Assembly (NCBI GenBank): GCA_015680685.1
Contig: MNCI01014407.1
Span: forward strand, 708,354-772,353
DNA: 64,000 bases
DNA from: Gnetum montanum
Lineage: Eukaryota > Streptophyta > Gnetopsida > Gnetales > Gnetaceae
Direction: 5' to 3'
Both the position numbers and the translations under genes were made by a program. Of this stretch, positions 22,801-34,047 are shown one piece after another (the stretch's first letter is position 1; every line of letters starts with the position of its first letter). Below the pieces are notes generated by a model. It was not told the origin of the DNA. It searched no databases and saw only the letters and a program-made list of their open reading frames with translations.

Positions 22801-23825
22801 CTAAACAAATTATGGCTCGTTGCTCGTTGCTCGTTGTTGTTGCATATTAAATATAAAATCATGGAAAAGTCATTGGTTTCACAACTAGGGTGGATGTGGA
22901 ATAGCAATAAAAATAGCTTAAGGATCAAGGTGGTTGTAAAGGACGAAAAAAAAAGGTTTATACAATAGAAAAATCAAGTGTTACAATGAAGTAAAAAAAT
23001 AATTGTTGAATTTGAACTTGTAACCTATGTTTTATAATTTAAGTGGATACCAAATTTTCATGTTCAATTTGAAAAAAATTTTAAATTTTCATATTTTGTT
23101 AATATATTTAGTCTTTTAATAATTTTTTAAAGAAATTAGCAAGAAATTTGTAACCTTCATATTTTCATTAAGCATAAGAAATAGATGTTTTTTTTTTTTT
23201 TTGTTGAAATCAATCTTTTTAATCATGAAAGGAAAAACATATAAAAAAGCTTATATATTATAATATTCCTAATTTTAAAAACTTTTTTCATCATGAAAGC
23301 TTTTGTTTAATATTTGTCCTTTTTTTACTCAAGAAAAAAAGATGTCCAAGAAAAGAAAAACGTGTTGAAGTTGATGATTGAAAAAATAATTGGAAAAATT
23401 AAGTTAATGTCAATGATAAGAATGATCAACTAACAATAAGGGAACATAGAAGCTTCTCTTAATACTTTTACTTGTATTTCAAAAAGTATCAATCATTCCT
23501 TATTTAGCTAGATAACTCATAAGGGGAATCTATCCTTATCTAACAAGAATAACGTTAACCCAAAGATTAAAACTAATATTGACAAGCAAGGTATAAGCAA
23601 TAGCAAAAATTCTCAATGTAAGGTTAATATTAAGTAACAAACTAATTATAATAAACAATATGTATCAACATTTCATTGTGGATCTAGCATTTTTATTTTT
23701 ATTTTTTTGCCATAGCTTTCTAATATTACCTCATATCATTTTGCTATTTTAAGCTTAAGCATAATTGTTGAAAGTGATGTAAATGTTGTTAGGCTACAAC
23801 CATTATCCCTACTAACAATTAATTT
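22801..23825. other. AT-rich intergenic DNA
   Basis: Strongly AT-rich, with a poly-T run at about 23190-23203 and no recognisable protein or RNA reading on either strand. Confidence 0.5.
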
Positions 23826-23829
23826 TCAT

Positions 23830-24420
23830 CTCATGATTTTTTAAAATATCAATTATAAGGTTGATCACATGAGTAGATGTCCCTAAAATTATAAGGTTGT
23901 AGATGTCCCTATAACACATTATGGGACAAAATCTAATTTTCTAATCATAGTAGGTGTGCATCAAGAGTATGCACTTAACTTGTACTTATTTGCCATTATT
24001 ATAGATGAATTAACAAAGAAAACATAAGATGAAATCCCTTGGTGTATATCATTTGTAGATGATATTACATTGGTAATACACCTTGAGAAAATATTGTTTC
24101 TAAAATAGAGTAAAAACATACTTTAGAATCAAAATGCTTAAAAATTAGCAAAAGTAAGACAAAATATATCGAATGAAATTTTAATAATAGCATAAACAAT
24201 ATTAAAATAGAAGTGACAATTCAAGGCCAAAAAGTCCCTCACAGTAAATAGTTTCACTACCTAAGATCAATCATCTAATTAGAGGATGAAATTAATAAAG
24301 ATATAAAAATAGAATTGAGATAGGATGGCCAAAATAGAGGCAACTTAGTGGTGTTCTATGTGATAAAAAAATACTGATAAAACTAAAGGGGAAATTTTAT
24401 AGGACAACAATTAGGCTTAG
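23830..24420 (+). pseudogene. RTE-type LINE RT relic, left half (split by element B)
   Basis: The plus-strand reading gives 'VGVHQEYALNLYLFAIIIDE' ('GlhQG.aLSPyLFalvmDe'), then 'DEIPWCISFVDDITLVI', the catalytic box with VDD in place of ADD. 'KISKSKTKYIE' ('lsr.KTeym'), 'FHYLRSII' and 'GNLVVFYV' follow. It runs straight into the CTTAG target duplication of element B at 24416-24420 and resumes at 44063. Several stops make it dead. It was already present when B inserted, so it predates B. Confidence 0.8.
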
Positions 24421-25319
24421 TGATGAGTCATGTTTCATAGGGCTTTGATATTAGATATTTGATATCGGAGTCGTGATGTTGAGTATCCAATATCGGGGCA
24501 CAACCTTTGATGTTGGATGTATAATATCGCCCCTTCTGTGCAAGCCTATAAATACGAAACTTGGGTGCACAGTTGGGATATAGCAGATAGCATAGAGAGA
24601 TAGAATAGATTCATAGATTTTTTATTTCAAAGTTTTGTTAGTTTCCAGTGCATGCCTGCAATGTGATGTTAAGTGATTATATGACATCTTTATTCGAGTG
24701 TGATGTACTTGGACATGTTGCATGTTCAACAATAAAGATCAAGATTACTTCCATCATTAGAGCATCCACTTAGCTTTATTATTGCTTTTAATTAATTTAA
24801 ATTACTTAAATGTTTACTAGTTTCCTTCGTTAATGTTTTCATTTATTGCTCTTTATTATTCTTGTCATTAAGTAGAATGAGTACAACTAATCATGAGCAC
24901 TTAAGTGTCATTACTTGGTAACCCAGTAGTGTATTGTTTGGTACGTCCAGGGATGTACGCTTAGTATTCCCAATAGTAATTACGTGAATAAGGCATGTAC
25001 AGACAATTAATAACAGATACTCATTGCACGTAGGCTAGTTTAGACTCTACTTTCGATTGTTAATCAGATTAAATTATTGAGTTCTTTATTATCATTAAGC
25101 ATAGCTTAGGGCCAAACAACATCAACTATCTTATGCCTCACTTTGAACTAAACCATACATGACAAGACTACCATTGATCCAAGTGGGAAGACAACGAACT
25201 GCGATCAAGGCATAAGGATCTAAATATCACAACTAGTCCCATCCACAAATTTCAACCAAATCGTGCATGAACGCTTGTGATTCATATGGTTGGGCATAGG
25301 GGTACCTTGCCACTAATCA
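24421..25319 (+). mobile_element. Element B 5' LTR and decayed primer-binding site
   Basis: The LTR starts TGATGAGTCATG, with U3 palindromes at 24447-24536 and the TATA box 'gcctataaatac' at 24544-24555. It ends 'ttgccactaatca', with one change from the family TCATCA. The primer-binding site follows at 25321-25337 as 'tggcatcattatcaagg'. Compared with element A's intact tRNA-Asp site, every difference is a G-to-A or C-to-T transition. Confidence 0.88.
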
Positions 25320-25479
25320 TTGGCATCATTATCAAGGATGATGCTAGTTATTTAGATTAGTTATATTATACACAATTGTTGTAAATACACTAATGATATA
25401 TCTTTCTGAACATAGTAATTTACATACATCATCAACCAACAACGTCTCTTTTGTAAGGAAGTCATAATGCATTGTATGG

Positions 25480-27849
25480 CAAGAACATTAATTGGAGAAC
25501 TAACAAGATATATGTTGAGGAAAGTTAGAGTGACCAACCTCATGCAAGGGTTTCATATGTCCATGACCACCCTAATAGCACTTAAAGACTACATTCACCT
25601 AACGCAAACAATCCTAGAGGAAATGAAGTAAGTCTTGGACCAAGGAAGGCCTCAAGGCTTAGGACCTCCTTAAAACCTAGTTTCTCATCTCCCTCTTCCT
25701 CCTCAATGTCTAGTTCTGATGAAGATGAACATAGGTTTAGAAACAAAGCTCCACTATGGAGTCGAAATAAGGGTAGAAATCAAAACCATGAGAAAAATTA
25801 AAGACATCAACATGAACATAGTTGAAATTTTCATAATCGAGCAAATAGAAATAGCAATTTTCACTATGACATGTTTGATGACGATGAACCCTTGTTGACC
25901 ACTAAGAGTTTGATGCAAATCATAGAGGTAGTTAAGATCCCCCATAGGCATATAGGGACAGTCGACTAAAAAGGCTTAATATGTATAATATCCCTAAATT
26001 TGCGGGAGGCTATGATTCTGATCCATGACATTACTTATAAGCCTTCAATGATGCCTATGTCTTACACAACATTAAAAGTGGATGGTAAAGCTTAAGCTCT
26101 TCCCAAGGACACTAATAGACAAAGTCGTAGTGTGGTATAGATTATTAAAACCAAACTCAATTTGGTGGTGGTCCACAATGCTAGAACTCTTCCATGAGAA
26201 ATACCAAACCTATCTGAGGGTATTCAACCTGAGGAGACAGATCCAAGGATGGAGACAAGAATAATGTGAACCCTTGGACATGGCCCTAGATAGATATTAT
26301 TCTCTACTAAATAGATGCCCAGGCCATGGGTTCTTTGAGGAAGAGTAACATTTCCACATCATAGATGGGCTTCGTAATGAAACAAGGGAGACCCTTGGGA
26401 TGTATGCTCAAGGTCAATTATACAAGCTATGAACCCATCAAGTCCAAGAGCTAATCGCACGTGTGGTAAAAGAAGAAGGAGAGCTATGCAAATGGGAGAA
26501 TGTTGAGAAATATCACTAGGACCCAACTCTTCAAAAGAAGAAGGTCCACATCTATGGTAAGGAGAAAGAGGTAGCTCTCGATAAGGTGATTTTGCAACAA
26601 ACCTTGTCGATATAGAAGTCTATTGAAGAACTTGAAGCAAATTTTGATAGGATGTCAGAGTGGATAAATGAGAAAGTTACAACTTTCATATAAATCATAG
26701 AGGAGAAGGTAACACAAAATGAATTAAGCGATCATAATAAATGGAGGAAGAAGGGCCAAGTAATAGCTAGGAACACTTACTGACAAACAGGGAAAATGGC
26801 TGAAGAAAAAGAGGTTATACGCTCAACCATAGATGAAGATAGTGGATGTGACATCTGCATATGTGATCATCCAAAGGGTTATTGTCTAGTCATGTTGCAT
26901 CTACATGAGTATTAGACATTTGAATTAAATCCCAAGTTTGTACAAAAGCACATGCACAAAAACTTACCTTTTCCACAAGGTAATTATAGATAGTCCTACA
27001 ACCAATCGTACTATCCTGGGGAGACTTCTTAGTAACTTCGGGAGACTTCTTACTAGCCTCAAAACTATCATCAACCATAGTGGCAAAACCCATAGTCATG
27101 GGGAAGGCCATCATCAAACTAGCACTACCCTTACTATCATCTGAACTTGTACAGTTATTATGTTTAACAACCTGTTTCCCCAACTAGTTCTACGACCTTT
27201 ACTTCAAATCACTACTATCACTCTCCCAAGTATCACCAACCCATGACATCTCCTAAAGGATCACCACCTCACACCTCTTACCCTTCATCCTATCCTTTAT
27301 ATTCTCATACTCCACCCCATCACATGTCATCACCAACTACACAGGAAGATTTAGCACTACAACATCAACAAAATAATGTCATTTGTGTTGTGAATGTGCA
27401 TAGACATGATAATGCTAGTAGGTCCCCACCACAATCTCGAAAACATCCTTTCTTTAGGACAACTCCCATGCATAAGTGCAACACTCATGGATCTACTACA
27501 TCATCCAAACTAGCATAATGCCAATCAAGTGCAACACCTTCCCTTTCACAACTAATGTCCTCTGATCCTCTACAAAGGCCAACATCCATCATTACTCCAA
27601 CACCTACGAGAAGTAATGAATCTAGCATTGTGGAGAAACAAACGACTCGATGCATGCCTAATCATGATCAAGAGTGCATTTGTGGGATAAATATCCGCAA
27701 CGTTGACACAACTCATACTCTGATCCACCATACATTTAACAACCAAGCGTGTGAACAACAACTTGTCTACATAGCCACCACTAAACCAAGAGACACCTAA
27801 TGGCTCGCAAATGAAAGGTTAACGTTGTTTTACACATGCATGGAGCTTG
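25480..27849 (+). pseudogene. Element B gag relic with short pol remnant
   Basis: Interrupted by many stops but colinear with A's gag: 'RLNMYNIPKFAGGYDSDP', 'KLKLFPRTLIDKVVVWY', 'LELFHEKYQTYLRVFNLRRQ', 'EPLDMALDRYYSLLNRCPGH', 'RNETRETLGMYAQGQLYKL' and a knuckle 'CDICICDHPKGYC' (CX2CX3HX4C, about 26846-26887). A Pro/Tyr/Ser-rich stretch follows, then 'CGINIRN..' and 'LVYIATTKPRDT.WLANER', which corresponds to text downstream of the protease in C. The protease itself has therefore been deleted. Element A interrupts the reading at 27855. Confidence 0.8.
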
Positions 27850-27854
27850 CCTAT

Positions 27855-28739
27855 TGATGAGACGCGATTCGCATGAGCCGCGATATCGTGTATGCGATAT
27901 CGCGGCCGTCGTGATAGCGCATCCCATGCAATATCGTGTACACGATATCACGTCGTCCCCTGCGATATCGCGTACGCGATATCGCGGTCCGCCGCTAAAT
28001 CTATAAATAAGAGGTGGCTCTCTCGTGTTTCTTATCTAGATTTTAGACCTTAGCTAAACTCTTGCTATTTTTCCATTCCAGAGTTAGAATAATTTCCATG
28101 TGCCTGCAGTAGGAGTCTCAAAGTGAACGGATCTCTATTCGAGCGAATTGTACCTAAGCACACATTTGCGTGCAGTAATAAGACGAACTTTCTAATAAAC
28201 CTTGCAGCATGTGGACTAAGCTAAATAGGATTTAATTATTGTTGAATGTTTAATTGCTTTCCTAGATGATTAATTTCTCTTCACCCTTATCTCCTAGTAA
28301 TGCGGAATGAGTACTATTTAATCACGAGCATTTAAGTGTGACTACTTGGTAACCCAGTAGTGTACCTAGGATCTGCGCTTGGTGATCCCAGTGGTAGTCG
28401 TGCATGAAGCTCAGGATGTGTACGGATGATTAAGGATGGATGCTCATCGCACTTAGGCTAGATTAGATTCTCTTACCATTTCTCTCCTAGCTTAGACCAG
28501 TTAATATTACTTTTCATTGCCTTCAAGAGTAGCATTAGATTAGGAACCATCATACACCTCACTCTGGACTAAACCATACGTGACAAAGGTAATGCTAGTC
28601 TAGGTGGGAAGACAACGAACTATGACCTAAGGCTAACTGTTTAGGTGCTACAACTAGTCCATCTACGGAGTTCGACCGGATCGCGCGTGAAACACGCGTA
28701 TTCGTATGGTTGAGTGTAGGGGTACCTCGCCACTCATCA
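27855..28739 (+). mobile_element. Element A 5' LTR
   Basis: 885 bp, from TGATGAGACG to CACTCATCA. U3 (27878-27990) carries five or six copies of a 'gcgatatcg' half-site. A perfect 24-bp palindrome of two such sites around 'cgtacg' lies at 27962-27985. The TATA box 'tctataaataag' is at 28000-28011. The U5 end 'gggtacctcgccactcatca' directly precedes the primer-binding site. The 3' LTR lacks about 60 bp of the palindrome array, so the promoter-proximal array differs between the two copies. Confidence 0.93.
27962..27985. promoter_or_regulatory. Perfect 24-bp palindrome in LTR U3
   Basis: Two 'gcgatatcgc' units flank a central 'gtac', giving a 24-bp stretch identical to its reverse complement. 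It ends 16 bp before the TATA box at 28002. Versions of this dyad recur at the same place in every LTR of the family in this window, which suggests a protein-binding array. It may equally be a hairpin-prone or methylation target, since it holds six CpG sites. Confidence 0.6.
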
Positions 28740-28740
28740 T

Positions 28741-28757
28741 TGGCGCCGTTGCCGGGG
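28741..28757 (+). other. tRNA-Asp primer-binding site of element A
   Basis: 'tggcgccgttgccgggg' lies one base after the LTR end. It is the complement of the 3' end of plant tRNA-Asp(GUC) including CCA (known for Athila/Calypso-type elements; recalled, not searched). No mismatch was seen over 17 bases. It primes minus-strand DNA synthesis. Confidence 0.85.
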
Positions 28758-28872
28758 ATGGTGCTAGTTATCTAGATTAGTTATATCATACAAGGTCGCT
28801 GTAAAGGACTTAACAATATATCTTTTAGAAAGAAATAATTATTAAAAGTCACATGTAATTTCACACACAACA

Positions 28873-30933
28873 ATGGCCCTCCTACAAGACCACGATAATG
28901 CCACACTTAGTGAGGAAATTCATTGGAGAACCAACGCATTAGCTAATAATGAAGATTGGAGTATTCAACCTTATGCAGAAGTTCCCTATGTTTACGAATA
29001 CCCCAGCGATACTCAAGGACCCTTGTCATCCCACTCTAACACCTCTAGTAAGGATGAGACATCCCATAAAACAAGGAGGCCCAAAAGGCCTAGGACCTTC
29101 TCAATAACTAACAAGAATTTGCTCGGGGATGATTGGAAGGCTTACAAAAGTCATAATGAGTTTTACAGTTCCTTCTCTTCCTCTACATCTTCAACGTCAG
29201 ATGGTGATATGGATGACTATCTTTCAAGGGATCAGCGTAGGACCAAAAATCAAGCTCATAAAGGAAATCAAGAACGCCAACATAAACAAAGGAAACATCA
29301 TCCCAACACACGAACACACAACTTTCCTGGTGACGATGAACCCCTGTTGGCCACTAAGAGTCTAACGCAAATACAAGAGGCTATTCGGATCTCACATAGG
29401 CATCGTAAAGAGAGCCGTCTACCTAGGCTCGATTTAAACAACTTTCCCAAGTTTCTAGGAGGCTATGATTCAGATCCGCAGTATCATCTACAAGCCTTCT
29501 ACGATGCCTGTGCATGGAACAACATTGATAACATGTGGTAAAAACTTAAGCTCTTCCCTATGACACTCGTTGGTCAAGAAAAAGTATGGTATAGATCATT
29601 AAAACCAAATTCAATATGATGTTGGCCAACAATGGTAGAAGCTTTTAATGAAAGATATCAAACCTACGCAAGAGTGTCGGCCTTGAGGAAACAAATCCAA
29701 GAATGGAAACAAGCACAACATGAACCCTTGGACATGGCCTTAGAGAGATATTACACACTGTTAAACAACTGTCTAGGCCATGAGTTCTCTGAAGAAAGGC
29801 TAATGAATCATATCATTGATGGGCTACATCATGAAACAAGAGAGACCTTAGGAATGTATGCCCAAGGTCAACTATATGAACTACAAACCCATCAATTACA
29901 AGAGCTTATTAAGCAGGTAGCAAAAGAAGAAGGAGAACTAGCCAAATGGGAGAATGTTAAAAGTTCTCAATAGGACCAAAATCCCAGCTTAACAAGGGTC
30001 CATAATAATAAAGAGGAGAAATCCACTCACTTCAAGGAGGTGGAATCATCTTTGCCCATCCTACAATCATTAGATGAATTTGAGACAAAGGTCAATAGGA
30101 TGGTGGACTGGGTACATGAAAGATGTGGAGAATATGCCAACATCATTAGAGGGAGAGTTACGCCAAACCGAGAAATAGGACAAGACACCATGCAACAATC
30201 GAAACAAAGGGTAGAAGATCATAAGAATAAGAGCTCAACTGCCAATTTCACATATCAATGTAATGTCTGTCTGTACGATCACCCCAAGGGCCAATGCCCA
30301 GTCTTGTCACATTTACATGAGCATTGGGGAGAAATGTTACATCCAGATTTCGTACAGAAATATCTGGTTCAACCACAGTGGCAAAAACCTCAGTCATGGG
30401 GGAGGCCACCGCCAGCTGGACCATACCCTTCATATGTCCCAATGCCAAATGCTTATTATTATGTTCAACATCGTGTTTCTTCATCAAGCTCATCATCCTC
30501 TACCTCACCTCCTCGTTATCATTCTCCCGAGTACTATCCACCCATGTCCTATCCAACAAGATCACCACCTCATGTGCCTTACACTTATTACGCTTATCCT
30601 CAACCTCATTCTCCTCAATACTATCAACCACCTCCTACATCACAGCTGCATTATTATTCTCCTCCATACTATCATCCCATGTCCTCAACACAACCACCAC
30701 CTTTTGTACCTCACATTTCTCCTAATTTTCAACATTCTCATCCTTTCCCTCCTTCTACATCGCCACCAACTGTTCCTGAATTTTTTGCACCACAGCACCA
30801 ACCCGCAAATGTTACTTGTGCTGCTACTCCCAATAGCAGTGGAGGTCCTTCACAATGTCGAAAGCGTCCCTTCTTTAGACACGATCGTCGAAAGGGACAC
30901 CACACTTCAAGAACCACTGCATCCACCAACTGA
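28873..30933 (+). pseudogene. Element A gag, one frame of 687 codons with three internal stops
   Basis: The ATG at 28873 opens a frame that stays in register to TGA at 30931-30933 and is broken only by TAA 29539-29541, TGA 29617-29619 and TAG 29971-29973. Capsid-like text: 'LDLNNFPKFLGGYDSDPQYH', 'KLKLFPMTLVGQEKVWYRS', 'EAFNERYQTYARVSALRKQ', 'EPLDMALERYYTLLNNCLGH' and 'HETRETLGMYAQGQLYEL'. A nucleocapsid knuckle CX2CX3HX4C ('CNVCLYDHPKGQC', 30259-30297) is followed by a long Pro/Tyr/Ser/His-rich tail (about 30360-30800) and 'CRKRPFFRHDRRKGHH'. Without the stops it would be a complete gag. Stop-codon suppression is unlikely but untested. Confidence 0.88.
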
Positions 30934-33219
30934 GCACAAACCCAACACTGTGGTGCATCTTCCTCTTCAAACCCAGTGCCTCATGTTACCTCATCAAGGC
31001 CACCACTTAACACTCCAACAACCATATGGCCCAATGAATACAGCCATGGAGGGTGACATCCTAATCCTTGCGTACCATTTACCGGTCCCAATTATCCTAG
31101 TGGGTTAACTCATTATCCAGAAAATACATCTTATAAATTGACCCACTATGATTACTATAATCAAGTGTGTGAACCCTAATGGGGTCAGTATGACCAGGTC
31201 CCAATATTTCCAATATGCGAGGATCCTAATCTTTCATTTATTAATTCCAGTCATGCTTAACCATTTTGGTATGAGGGGTATCCTCCATTCTAACAACACA
31301 GAATTAATAAATATTTTTCTAATTCTTTAATTTTTCAACTTTTTGTTTTCCAGTTTTTCACTTTTTAATTTATTATTTTATCTTTTTGTCTTTTAAGTTT
31401 TTGTTTTACAACATCGTTATACTTTCCATTTTTGTGTGTGTGTGTGTGTGTGTGATCCACCCTTTAAGTTTGTCACCCAATAAGTGTTTGGAATGATGGT
31501 ATGAACTGTTTTCATATTGATTGCTAATGTTTGGTTTTTACCTTTAAGTCACAATGTTGATACTAAGGTATGTTTCTTTTGATATGGCAGGCAATGAGTC
31601 CACTTCATCCATCCATCCATCAAGGTCTATGGTTCCTCTTGGCTTGGAATTGTACAGTCTCCTTTTTAAGAAAAACTTTAACAAATCGGTGACTGGGTAC
31701 TTCTCAAACTAAGGAAGGACTCAAGGTTTGAAAAGGGTGTGACTTCAAGGGAACTTGATGCATTTGTGTTGGCCATCCACTTGGGGTGCTTAGATGTTTT
31801 CTTCTTGAGTTTTCTTACCGTTCCAATGTTACCCATTCTTCGGAAGCTGAGACAATAAAAATAAGAAGTCTTTGCATGGTGTGGTNNNNNNNNNNNNNNN
31901 NNNNNNNNNNNNNNNNNNNNNNNNNNAAAAAAAACCAAAGTGAGGATTCAAAGCACACCCCTTAGATGCAATAACTTTGGGCTACAAGCACTAGTTATGG
32001 AACCAAAGTGTTCCCTCTAACTAAGGCCCTTCTCGCTTTCCATTCTCTCCTTTGTTTCGTCGGAATGGTGGTGGCTCTTGGAGATGCATTCTTGTTACTC
32101 TAGTGGATGGTTTAACCAAGTGTATTGATGCGAAGTCACTGGATGTGGTTGGTTTGAGGTCAAAGTTGGAATGAGATGTGCCAAGTCACATTAATCATGC
32201 ACTACACAAGGGGCTGTACACCACCTTGTTCTTGCGATTCCATTCCATCCTCTTCTCTCCACCCTTCTCTCCACTATTCACCTCATTGCCGGTTGTATCA
32301 TTAGTGTATATTTTTGTAGATACATTATTTTATTTTTGGTAAATTCTTATGGTTAAGACTTTAACTCTTGTTCCAAAGGACATTCTCAGAGCCTACGGAT
32401 TCTTTGAATGTGGGATTGTCAGGGCACTAAGGGCATGAGCCTGCTTTGGGGAGGACCCACTAACATTCCTATTTGGTGCATTAGTTAACTTCTTTTCCTA
32501 AACATTTTGCAATTAATTTTATTTTGTTCATTTTCACCTTGACATCTCTTTTACTGATGTCCTAGTTGTCCATTTTTATCTCTCTTCCTTACTTCTTTCC
32601 TTTCTCCATTCTCTCGCTACCGGAGGTTCGCGATTAGTCATGGGGGTACGGGGCCTGATTTTTGATTTTTCTTCTAAGCCCCGAATTTTTTCGTTTCTCT
32701 TCCTAACCTCTACACCTTTGGTAGTCATCATTTATATACTCCTAGATCCGTATCAGCCATACCACAACCTAGCCAATGGACTTACACCGAAGCAAGGTAT
32801 AACCACATTGAAATTCGTTTACCCTTGCTAATATAAGACTGTGTTGTGTGTGTAGATGGCGATCATACAACAATGGACCGGATCTGGAGGACGTACTTGA
32901 AATGGAGCAGTGCTGAAAACAGCTATGCAAGGAGCAGGATTGATGATGCGCTTACGGATGGACAACGGAAGGCGCAATCTAGGCGTTCTCTTCTTCTCTT
33001 CTCTTCTCTCTCCTATTTTCTCTCAGCTGCCAAATGTGGCCTGATGTCAATGTAATAAGGTGTTAATCCTTGTTGTCATGAACACCAGTTTTATTAAGTC
33101 TTGTAATAATGATCCGTTCACATGTCATCCCATTAGTTCCATTCCCCTAAATAATTCCATACCTTCCCGATATTATTGTAAGGAACTCGAGGACGAGTTT
33201 TCATTTAGTCATGGGGGTA
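30934..33219 (+). mobile_element. Element A 3' non-coding domain with (GT)n tract and purine tract
   Basis: Directly after gag comes a short stretch related to the pol end, then AT-rich spacer. Family landmarks follow in order: (GT)n at 31434-31454, 'caatgagtccacttcatccatccatcc' (31591), 'tttgcatggtgtggt' (31871) running into the gap 31886-31926, 'ggctacaagcac' (31980), 'ggggctgtacaccaccttgtt' (32211), 'gtcagggcactaagggcatgagcc' (32418), 'gctaccggaggttcgc' (32617) and 'gagttttcatttagtcatgggggta' before the LTR. It includes the small open frame 32846-33055, which has counterparts in C and G. Confidence 0.75.
31886..31926. other. Assembly gap (41 N)
   Basis: A run of N. The flanking sequence corresponds to the place where element C has a poly-A run (about 40776) and element G a long (CT)n tract (54792-54832), so the missing bases are probably low-complexity purine/pyrimidine repeat. 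Confidence 0.95.
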
Positions 33220-34042
33220 TGATGAGACACGATTCGCATGAGCCGCGATATCGCGTCGTCCCCTGCGATATCACGTACGTGATATCATGGTCTGCCGCCA
33301 AGTCTATAAATAAGAGGTGGCTCTCCCGTGTTTCTTATCTAGATTTTAGACCTTAGCTAAACTCTTGCCATTTTTCCATTCCAAAGTTAGAATAATTTCC
33401 ATGTGCCTGCAGTAGGAGTCTCAAAGTGAACGGATCTCTATTCAAGCGAATTGTACCTGAGCACACATTTGCGTACAACAATAAGATGAACTTTCTGATA
33501 AACCTTGCAGCATGTGGACTAAGCTAAATAGAATTTAATTATTGTTGAATGTTTAATTACTTTCCTAGATGATTAATTTCTCTTCACCCTTATCTCCTAG
33601 TAATGCGGAATGAGTACAATTTAATCATGAGCATTTAAGTGTGACTACTTGGTAACCCAGTAGTGTACCTAGGATCTGCGCTTGGTGATCCCAGTGGTAG
33701 TCGTGCATGAAGCTCAGGATGTGTACGGATGATTAAAGATGGATGCTCATCGCACTTAGGCTAGATTAGATTCTCTTACCCTTTCTCTCCTAGCTTAGAC
33801 CAGTTAATATTACTTTCCATTGCCTTCAGGAGTAGCATTAGATTAGGAACCATCATACACCTCACTTTGGACTAAATCATACGTGACAAAGGTAATGCTA
33901 GTCCAGGTGGGAAGATAGTGAACTGTGACCTAAGGCTAACTGTTTAGGTGCTACAACTAGTCCATCTGCGGAGTTCGACTGGATCACGCGTGAAACGCTT
34001 GTATTCGTATGGTTGAGTGTAGGGGTACCTCGCCACTCATCA
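33220..34042 (+). mobile_element. Element A 3' LTR
   Basis: 823 bp, TGATGAGACA to CACTCATCA, followed by the target duplication CCTAT. It closely follows the 5' LTR but lacks about 60 bp of the U3 palindrome array (it keeps 'gcgatatcgcg' and 'gcgatatcacgtacgtgatatc' at 33246-33286). TATA box at 33302-33313. Confidence 0.93.
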
Positions 34043-34047
34043 CCTAT

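Larger units (their letters stand above)
27855..34042 (+). mobile_element. Element A: non-autonomous Athila-like LTR retrotransposon (gag only)
   Basis: Complete insertion of 6188 bp, flanked by the target duplication CCTAT (27850-27854 and 34043-34047) within element B. Structure: 5' LTR 27855-28739, tRNA-Asp primer-binding site 28741-28757, gag 28873-30933, non-coding 3' region with a 41-base assembly gap, purine tract 'catgggggta' before 33220, 3' LTR 33220-34042. Protease, RT, RNase H and integrase are absent, so it would depend on another element's enzymes. LTR divergence appears low apart from a deletion of about 60 bp in the 3' copy. Confidence 0.95.

Noticed and set aside
28741-28757. 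tRNA-Asp gene fragment
   Set aside because: Position one base after an LTR end shows it is a retrotransposon primer-binding site, not a tRNA gene; only the 3' 17 bases are represented.
30263-31108. 281-codon frame rich in His/Leu/Ile overlapping element A gag
   Set aside because: It is the shifted-frame shadow of the Pro/Tyr/Ser-rich gag tail; codon pattern and family similarity support the gag frame only.
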